A stretch of 22,193 bases of DNA from Ichthyosporea sp. XGB-2017a (taxonomy: Eukaryota > Opisthokonta > Ichthyosporea): contig PDIM01000063.1 in the NCBI GenBank assembly GCA_002811675.1, positions 13,217-35,409 on the forward strand. The letters are read 5' to 3'. Made by a program: the position numbers and the translations under genes. A model generated the notes under the pieces. It was not told where the DNA came from. It worked only from the letters and a program-made list of their open reading frames with translations, and searched no databases. Every line of letters starts with the position of its first letter. Position 1 is the first letter of the stretch. Shown here in pieces: positions 16,761 through 22,193 of the stretch.

Positions 16761-16943
16761 TATTTAAGAAGAACAAATTAATTTGTATAGTTCTATTCCC
16801 TTGCTTCTCCTTTCTCCCCATCGTTGCTAGAGTCATCAGCTGTTGTATGTACGTACTTATTACGTCTGTTCCACAAAGCTTAACTGAATTCCAATTTCCT
16901 TTCATTTCATTTAAATTATAAACTTTCCCATCCTGTATACAAC

Positions 16944-17904
16944 ATGGGTCACATTGGCTCTAACCATGGAAGAGACGAAGGACCTCACGATGCTATGCAT
17001 AGAACTGGCCGTGATAGTATGCAGTCTATTCATATTAAGTCATACCCTCTTAATAAGATGTTGAAAGACTGGGAGAAACAGGAGGGATGCGATTTGAGAG
17101 GGTATGCAAGATGTGATGACCAAAAGTGTCATTTTGTGCGAGTTTATAAAGGGGAGCCAGACCATGAGCAATATCCAAATCTTGCCATCTCCCGAGGCCA
17201 GATTGCAAACAAGAAGTTGGGTCCTGCTCACTTTCCGCAACCTGAACAGAACAAAATTACAGATGATATTTGTTCTGGCAAAATCTGTTGTGTTTCCCAG
17301 AAGCACTATGATGGTCCTGAAAATTGGGGAGTGGGACCAACCAAGATTGCAAAGTCCCTTCACTCTTTGTGCAATGTAAGATTTAAGAGACTCTGGAAGG
17401 GCGAAAAGTGCCAAGGGAAGGATGAATTCGATAAAGAAATGGTTAGCTGTGGAAGCGTGTACATTCCATGGGGCTGGTCAAAGGATAAGCAATTGAAATG
17501 TAATTGTATTGAGCTCCCTAAAGACAGGGTTAGTGACCCCGACAGCAATGACTTTATGAAATTTCAAGGATTTGGTCTGGACAGCACCGACATCCTACCC
17601 GGTGGCAAGCACTTTTCAAAGGGATGGGATGTCTACCAGTTGCACAGTTGGGCAATGAATAAGGCCTATGAAGAGAGTGGCATATGTGGCAAATTTGGAA
17701 TGCTCACTGGCGATATCCGAAGCTCTCAAAGATGCCGCAAGAATGAATGCAGAAATTCCTTCATTGAAGATTGTCGACATTGCATACGGCCATAATACGA
17801 TTGTAGACCATGGTGTATCCCACCCTTCTCTTTATTGGTGGGGTGGCATTGGTAAGCTAGCCCCTTCAATTTCAATCGACTACAAGCTCTGTTTATCACC
17901 TTAA
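16944..17904 (+). pseudogene. 5'-truncated, frameshifted paralogue of the cysteine-rich secreted protein at 19296
   Basis: The open frame 16944-17795 aligns with residues from about 105 onward of the intact paralogue, with more than half of the residues identical by eye. Shared segments include HRTGRDSMQSIHIKS, YDGPENW, GPTKIAKSLHSLCNVRF, NDFMKFQGFGLD and KGWDVYQLHSWAMNKAYEE. It lacks the signal peptide and about the first 100 residues. Near 17750 the match moves to another frame, which carries DIAYGHN, GVSHPSLYWWGG and runs to a stop at 17902-17904; the original frame ends in an unrelated tail at 17795. The cysteine in the FQGFGLDC position is replaced by Ser. Without signal peptide and C terminus it is probably non-functional. 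An intracellular truncated product is possible but less likely. AATAAA follows shortly after 17904. Confidence 0.8.
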
Positions 17905-17993
17905 TTTAATTTAATAATAAACAAAGACCAAAAATAAGTTTTGAATAATAAGTGCAAATGTTAGGCAACTCTTCGTTATTTTGCAAATGGGTG

Positions 17994-17999
17994 TTTATT
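17994..17999 (-). terminator. Poly(A) signal of the small secreted protein gene
   Basis: TTTATT on the plus strand reads AATAAA on the minus strand about 98 bases past the stop of the gene at 18097-18606. Confidence 0.4.
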
Positions 18000-18096
18000 G
18001 CTAGTGGAAAAGGGATGTGGGCATCAAGAAAGGAAGCTAAAACGAGAGGGCTGGAGAATGGAAGGGATACAAAAGGATCACAACGACTAAGCTGTA

Positions 18097-18606
18097 TTAA
18101 TGAACAAAGTCCTCAATGAAGACGGTATCCTCGTGGGATCCACACACGTCAAGTTTTCTGGATGCCAAAGTGGTTTTCACAAGTTCCCGCAATTGCACCT
18201 TGGTGCCTTTACCCTGACAATGCTCATTGTCAGGGAAATGGATAGCATACACACGTCCAGGCACCGTCTGTGGCGCAGTTTTCAATCCATCGTGCACTTT
18301 GTGCTTGGTGTCGTTGGTCGGGGTAGCTAGCTTATAAGACCCTTTCTCCGCGTCCAAAAGACATTCATCCACATGATCACTGACGTTACTGGCCCCAATC
18401 TGGTTCTTGCATTCGTGATCAGCGTAGACCAATTTCAATATATGTTTCTTGCCAAGAACGATTTTCTGCGAAAAGTCATTGTCAATATTTGTAGTGATAA
18501 ACAACTCTGTGCTGTCCCCCAGTCTGACGTGCTCACACGTTGCTACAGACGCTAAAACAATAGCAACCAAAGATCCAATGAAGTAAGTTTTCACAGAAAG
18601 GGACAT
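18097..18606 (-). CDS. Small secreted protein of unknown family
   Basis: The 169-residue protein begins with a typical signal peptide: residues 1-23 contain a hydrophobic core (FIGSLVAIVLASVA), with likely cleavage just before or after Cys24. The mature part of about 145 residues has few cysteines (in the HECKN, DECLL, EHCQG and DVCGS segments, plus Cys24), suggesting two disulphides. It alternates short beta-type strands (TELFITTNI, HILKLVY, GRVYAIHF, TKVQLREL), consistent with a compact beta-rich fold. No transmembrane segment follows. I recognise no family. It is divergently arranged with the cysteine-rich secreted gene at 19296, and a decayed copy at 16306 has the same divergent partner. 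Possible roles are an inhibitor, partner or immunity factor for the neighbour, but that is speculation. An AT-rich TATATATTT motif lies near 18624-18636 upstream. Confidence 0.85.
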   Translation of the reverse strand: MSLSVKTYFIGSLVAIVLASVATCEHVRLGDSTELFITTNIDNDFSQKIVLGKKHILKLVYADHECKNQIGASNVSDHVDECLLDAEKGSYKLATPTNDTKHKVHDGLKTAPQTVPGRVYAIHFPDNEHCQGKGTKVQLRELVKTTLASRKLDVCGSHEDTVFIEDFVH

Positions 18607-19295
18607 GCTAAACGATCTAGTAAATATATAAAAAGTAGAAAATGATTAGAAATGGAATCCCAAGATTTTCTTCTCAAGGCTAGAAATATTTCATATTCAA
18701 TAAAAGCAGAACAAGTATTTTGTAGTAGCTGTACTATTCTTGGTTCTCATACTCATGTTTTCCTTTCTTTGAGACACGAATTTTCAAAAAAGCAATGCTA
18801 AATTATATCCTCAACTAAACTATACAATATATATAATTACAGGCGATGTCTGTAATATTTCCCTTGACATTGAGTGAAGGGAAACTACCTCGGAAGTAAC
18901 TCAAAACTCAAAGGACAAGGGGAGAAACTACAAATTAATCCACATTTTCCATAATTCAAACAATGACTTTGGGCACGTTTTTTTTGCTGTACATGTATTG
19001 AAGATTATCGCGTTACAGTGCAAAATTTACTGGATTCGCGATCCTCGGTTATCTAAAAGAAGAAAAGCGAGAGTAATTATTACACTCACAGCTATCAATG
19101 CATACCGCCCCTTTATAATTTATACAGAGGGGAATTTGTTTCGAGGATAAATGTTATTTAAAGTGTCTTGTTTGGACACACATGCAAACGGACGAATGTA
19201 CATACTTTCGTTATTATTTTTTTTTTTACAAAAAAAATCTCTAGCCTCAGATTTGTAAAATCTTTAACTTAAATTTCTACCTGGTAGTGATTATA
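18607..19295. promoter_or_regulatory. Shared intergenic region of the divergent secreted gene pair
   Basis: These 689 bases separate two divergent start codons and must hold both promoters. TATATATAAT-like sequence near 18825-18837 and TTATAATTTATA near 19113-19124 are candidate TATA elements. A T-run followed by an A-run near 19216-19238 lies close to the plus-strand gene. No coding sequence or RNA gene was seen. Confidence 0.45.
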
Positions 19296-20471
19296 ATGAA
19301 GATTACTGTGGCTCTGTTTGTGACAGTGGCTTTGTGTGCCTGTATTGCCACGGGCAGTAATATTCCTACTTGTGGTAAAGGCCATCGTCTTGTATCTGTA
19401 TACAGTAGTGGTGATGGGTACACTGGAGAGCTTAGATGCATTCGCGGGGCACAATACAGTACACGTCCCCGAGGGACTCAAGAGTATGAAGGGCATACTA
19501 ATGAGGCGACCGAGAAAGATTGTATTGCCAACCCAGAAGCACCAGGGCAATTGGTCGAGCTGGCTCTAGAGTCTGCCTTCAGCATGAAGAATCGACAAGG
19601 ATATCATGATTTACTCCACAGAACTGGTCGTGACAGCATACAGAGCATTCATATCAAGTCAATCCCTTTTAATGAGCTTATCAAAAAAAAATTGGGACGC
19701 GCCGAGTGTAAATTGCATGGCTATGCCCATTGTAATGGACATTCTTGCCGCTTTGTAGAGGTGACAGAGGAAGATCCAGACTATAATGAGTATCCAAATA
19801 TAGTTATTAGTCGTGGAGATGTCTCCAATAAGAAGTTTGGTCCCTCACATTTTCCTAATCCGTCCAGTTCTGGTATTTCGGACGATATTTGCTCCGGTGA
19901 CATGTGCTGTGTGACCTCTAGTCACTATGACGGGCCAGAGCATTGGTATCAAGGTCCAGCCAAAATAGCTAAATCTTTGCACTTTCTGTGCAATGTCCGC
20001 TTTATGAGAACATATGAAGGGGAGAAATGTGAAGGAAAAGACAGGAGAGGGAAGGAGTTGATTGCTTGCGGGCATCGATCTTTCATTCCCTGGAACTGGT
20101 CAAGAAATCGTCAACTTGGGTGTAATTGTCTTGAGTTATCTAAAAAGGACACCGAGAATGCAGCGTGGGACTTTATGAAATTCCAAGGATTTGGATTGGA
20201 CTGCAGTGATATTTTACCTGGAGGTGCTCATGCAAACAAAGGATGGGATGTTTATCAAATGCACAGTTGGGCACTGAACAAAGCATACAAAGAGATTGGC
20301 ACGTGTGACTTTCGCTATGTAAACGAGCAAATTCGTGAGTATCGCAGATGCTACAAAAGCTGGTGTAGAATACCAAGACTGAACAACGTTAATATTGCTT
20401 TTGGGCACAATTGGAAATCAGATAATGGTGTTAGTCATCCTTCCTTATTCTGGTGGGGAGGACACTGGTAA
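19296..20471 (+). CDS. Secreted cysteine-rich protein of unknown family (C-terminal WWGG motif)
   Basis: The chosen start is the ATG at 19296 (391 residues), which immediately gives a strong signal peptide: residues 1-21 contain MKITVALFVTVALCACIATG. The mature protein has 18 cysteines, an even number spread along its length, including a CC pair (DMCCVT) and a CNC motif, typical of a disulphide-stabilised extracellular protein. Conserved segments shared with the paralogue at 16944 are HRTGRDSIQSIHIKS, PNIVISRGD, SHYDGPEHW, GPAKIAKSLHFLCNVRF, WDFMKFQGFGLD, ILPGG and KGWDVYQMHSWALNKAYKE. The end is rich in aromatic residues, SHPSLFWWGGHW. No transmembrane segment or GPI-type tail is visible. 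I do not recognise an enzyme signature, although the many conserved His, Asp and Trp residues could belong to an active or binding site. It could be a secreted enzyme, an effector or a structural protein; nothing in the sequence decides this. Confidence 0.85.
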   Translation: MKITVALFVTVALCACIATGSNIPTCGKGHRLVSVYSSGDGYTGELRCIRGAQYSTRPRGTQEYEGHTNEATEKDCIANPEAPGQLVELALESAFSMKNRQGYHDLLHRTGRDSIQSIHIKSIPFNELIKKKLGRAECKLHGYAHCNGHSCRFVEVTEEDPDYNEYPNIVISRGDVSNKKFGPSHFPNPSSSGISDDICSGDMCCVTSSHYDGPEHWYQGPAKIAKSLHFLCNVRFMRTYEGEKCEGKDRRGKELIACGHRSFIPWNWSRNRQLGCNCLELSKKDTENAAWDFMKFQGFGLDCSDILPGGAHANKGWDVYQMHSWALNKAYKEIGTCDFRYVNEQIREYRRCYKSWCRIPRLNNVNIAFGHNWKSDNGVSHPSLFWWGGHW

Positions 20472-20917
20472 GGAGGACACATAAATGCATGGTTCAAGCC
20501 TAACTATGGTCACAATTTCTACCTAACCAAACTATCAAAACTCGAGCGGTTGTTGCGATATAAACGCTGGGAGGAAATGATGGCTCGAAAAACAAAAGCA
20601 TTGACTTTGTCTCTTTATAGCTAAATACATCTTTCACATGACTCTTCATCACAATCCATGCTCTCCAAATACGATAACTGCTCTTCACGTCATCTCTCTA
20701 TCCTCGAAAGTTGTTTCGTAGCAATAAAAATAACAAGGTGCCGAGAAACACTCCCCCTCATTTAATTTATTTGTGCCCCCCCCTCCCCCTTCCTCCCCAT
20801 TTTTTTTTTCTTTTTGGTTTTTTTTGAGAGTTTTGGTTTTTGAATCAAAAGGCTTTGCGGAAGGGTAATCTTAAAAGAGAAAAACAAAAAAAACAAAGGA
20901 GAAAAAGGTTAAATAGG
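20472..20917. other. Intergenic region with poly(A) signal and polypyrimidine tract
   Basis: AATAAA at 20723-20728 lies about 250 bases after the upstream stop and may end that transcript. From about 20774 to 20826 the plus strand is almost pure C then T, ending about 90 bases before the chosen ATG at 20918. A purine-rich stretch (20875-20906) follows. No gene was seen. Confidence 0.5.
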
Positions 20918-21553
20918 ATGCGTTTCTCTGTGTTTATTGCCACAAGTGTTGATGGATTTATTGCACGAAAATCCGGGAATTTGGACTGGCTGCCTGGCGC
21001 GGAGTCCTCCAATGCTACCGACCAGGAGAGCAAGTCGGATGTGGAGCCCTTAGTCGATGATGGGGGCTACCAGTCCTTCTTTAGTTCTATTGATTCAATG
21101 GTCATGGGACGAAATAGCATGGAAAAGGTGCTGAGTTTCGGTATTGATTGGCCTTATAAAGGGAAAAAGGTGTTTGTGCTTAGTCGCACTTTGGAAGCGC
21201 TTCCAGAGCAATTGCAAGGGTCCTCTGAGGTGGAGATTTTCAAAGGAGATATTAAGGATTTAGCACAGAAGCTTAAGGATATGGGGCATAAGCGATGTTA
21301 TATTGATGGGGGATTAACGATTAGGAGCTTTTTGAAAGCAAGGCTGGTGACAGATATTACGATTACTAAGATTCCAGTGCTGCTGGGGGAAGGAATTCCA
21401 TTATTTGGAGGGGAAGGAGAGGAGGGGCTTGGCCTCAAAGCAGGAGATAAAGAAAGTGAGAATGATGTGGACCTGAAACATATCAAAACAACAGTTTTCT
21501 CAGATACAAATTTTGTGCAGACTACTTATGATGTTGTGCAGAAGAAAAAGTAA
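20918..21553 (+). CDS. RibD C-terminal/dihydrofolate reductase-like protein
   Basis: I chose the ATG at 20918 (211 residues). Upstream in-frame sequence has no ATG and would add a Lys/Arg-rich stretch from the purine-rich leader. The N terminus MRFSVFIATSVDGFIARKSG carries the SxDGxIA signature of the RibD_C/DHFR fold. Further hallmarks are SMVMGRNSMEKV (the nucleotide-site MGRxTxE-like motif), KKVFVLSR, CYIDGG and TDITITKIPVLLGEGIPLF, the family's typical second half. These proteins bind NAD(P)H and reduce small heterocyclic substrates; in riboflavin synthesis the related domain reduces a ribosylaminopyrimidine. Here the protein is a stand-alone domain without a deaminase half, like bacterial YwjB/YyaP-type proteins, so the substrate is unknown. 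There is a Lys/Glu-rich insertion near residues 165-190. It is intronless with no signal peptide. Confidence 0.9.
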   Translation: MRFSVFIATSVDGFIARKSGNLDWLPGAESSNATDQESKSDVEPLVDDGGYQSFFSSIDSMVMGRNSMEKVLSFGIDWPYKGKKVFVLSRTLEALPEQLQGSSEVEIFKGDIKDLAQKLKDMGHKRCYIDGGLTIRSFLKARLVTDITITKIPVLLGEGIPLFGGEGEEGLGLKAGDKESENDVDLKHIKTTVFSDTNFVQTTYDVVQKKK

Positions 21554-21575
21554 ATCTTGATAACAAATTCTACAC

Positions 21576-21696
21576 AAGAAAAAAAGAAGAAGAGGAAGAG
21601 GAAGAAGGAAAGTTTGCAGAGCTATGGTAATAATGATGATCGTACAGTTGGACGAGCAGAGAGAAGAAGGAGGGGAAGGAGAAGGAGGAGGAGAAA
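21576..21696 (+). repeat. Polypurine (GAA/GGA-rich) tract after the reductase gene
   Basis: Two blocks of nearly pure purine, about 21576-21612 and 21658-21696, consist of irregular AAG, GAG and GGA units. They lie in the 3' untranslated region or just beyond. They mirror the polypyrimidine tract upstream of the same gene. Confidence 0.7.
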
Positions 21697-21699
21697 TGC

Positions 21700-22019
21700 C
21701 AGACGGTCGAATGGAACAGCCCTTGCTGTGTAGTTAAATCTGTTTCGTTGCTTTTGCATCTTTGTCTTATATCGCTCTGGTTTACAATGCAATGGACTCT
21801 TTCTTTCAGCAGGTGGAGGGAGGGGAGGGCTGGACTAGACCAAGGTATGAATATAGCTGCTTAGCTGCACACGAATTGCGAAATAAGGGGAGTTAGGGGC
21901 GTCCCTTGACTCTAGTTGAGCTAAATTGCCTAAAAATTAAAATAAACTGGAAACACTGAACCTCCCTGCACTGAACATGACGGTGGTGTTTTCTATTGAG
22001 ATTATATTAAATTTGTATG
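21700..22019. other. Intergenic region, nothing recognised
   Basis: I see no gene or known RNA here. AAAATAAACTGG near 21939-21950 includes an AATAAA-like signal that could end the reductase transcript. Confidence 0.5.
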
Positions 22020-22048
22020 AAAAAAAAAAAAAAAAAAAAAAAAAAAAA
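22020..22048 (+). repeat. Homopolymer run of 29 A
   Basis: An uninterrupted A29 run precedes the TATA box by two bases. It could be a nucleosome-excluding promoter tract or, less likely, the remnant of a retroposed poly(A) tail; no target duplication is evident. Confidence 0.85.
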
Positions 22049-22050
22049 CG

Positions 22051-22193
22051 TATATAAAGCAAAGCTGTGTTCTTTTTTAAGATTTTGATTTTTATTTTTC
22101 TGATTTTCTTTTTCTTAGATTTGTGAATTTGTAGATTCGTTTATAATTTATTTAATTTATTTTTTATTATTTATTTATTTTATTTTTTTTTTG
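22051..22193 (+). promoter_or_regulatory. Probable promoter (TATATAAAG) and T-rich leader of a gene beyond the window
   Basis: TATATAAAG at 22051-22059 is followed by an increasingly T-rich stretch to the window end, with no ATG-led coding region yet. The same order (TATA box, then T-rich leader, then ATG) is seen before the gene at 13299, so a plus-strand gene probably begins just outside. Confidence 0.45.

Larger units (their letters stand above)
16306..20471. repeat. Tandem duplication of a divergent two-gene unit
   Basis: Unit one is 16306-16760 (minus) plus 16944-17904 (plus); unit two is 18097-18606 (minus) plus 19296-20471 (plus). Members of each class are clearly paralogous, and both units have the same head-to-head orientation. 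The spacers (about 180 and 690 bases) show no obvious similarity by eye, so the duplication is old. Confidence 0.85.

Noticed and set aside
16944-17795. Intact intracellular version of the cysteine-rich protein
   Set aside because: The C-terminal match continues in another frame and the signal peptide and first 100 residues are absent, so decay is the simpler explanation.
20840-20917. Lys/Arg-rich N-terminal extension of the reductase
   Set aside because: There is no ATG in this stretch, and it translates a purine-rich leader. The family's usual N terminus starts at the ATG at 20918.
22020-22048. Poly(A) tail of a retroposed gene
   Set aside because: No target-site duplication or upstream retroposed coding sequence is visible, and the run sits right at a TATA box, so a promoter-associated tract is more likely.
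1-22193. CRISPR arrays, tRNA and rRNA genes, riboswitches
   Set aside because: No regularly spaced repeats, cloverleaf or conserved rRNA segments were seen. The repeats present are the palindrome, the 94-bp pair and the 30-bp coding repeat.

Overview
The window is eukaryotic nuclear DNA. Flanks are AT-rich with long homopolymer A and T runs, AATAAA-type signals follow several stop codons, TATA boxes precede T-rich leaders, and the proteins belong to eukaryotic families. Every intact coding region, including one of 7.4 kb, is a single uninterrupted frame, so the genome looks intron-poor. The giant hybrid histidine kinase has the group X architecture known from fungi (S. pombe Mak2/Mak3 and Candida Chk1 type). 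A decayed SCAN/CANT1-type apyrase and mobile-element debris would fit an early-diverging fungus or a fungus-like opisthokont. The sequence alone does not fix the species.

Layout. (1) 1-3250 is an accessory, mobile-element-rich region. It holds a frameshifted fragment with an AT-hook-like N terminus (454-1074). This runs into a ~0.5 kb inverted repeat (1075-1627 / 1674-2149) made from two tail-to-tail fragments of a transposase-like gene. A 49-bp hAT-like miniature element with a perfect 8-bp target duplication sits inside the left arm. A pair of 94-bp GC-stem repeats follows at 2883-3075. (2) 3251-4786 encodes a Myb/SANT-like protein whose C-terminal end appears frameshifted. (3) 4846-12255 (minus) encodes the 2,469-residue hybrid histidine kinase with a degenerate protein kinase domain, AAA/STAND-type ATPase, GAF, PAS-like, HisKA, HATPase and receiver domains. 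(4) 12527-13163 (minus) is a previously hidden pseudogene of a calcium-activated nucleotidase (apyrase). (5) 13299-14234 encodes a possible F-box-like protein and 14940-16238 encodes diphosphomevalonate decarboxylase. (6) 16306-20471 is a tandem duplication of a divergent two-gene unit: a small secreted protein on the minus strand and a larger cysteine-rich secreted protein on the plus strand. In the first unit both members are broken; in the second both are intact. (7) 20918-21553 encodes a RibD C-terminal/DHFR-like reductase. The right edge carries an A29 run, a TATA box and a T-rich leader, probably the promoter of a gene beyond the window.

The housekeeping genes (decarboxylase, reductase, kinase) show no operon-like or pathway relation to each other. 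The most interesting functional unit is the duplicated divergent pair of secreted proteins. Members share the head-to-head arrangement and appear to have decayed together in one copy, suggesting a linked function, but neither protein resembles a family I can name.
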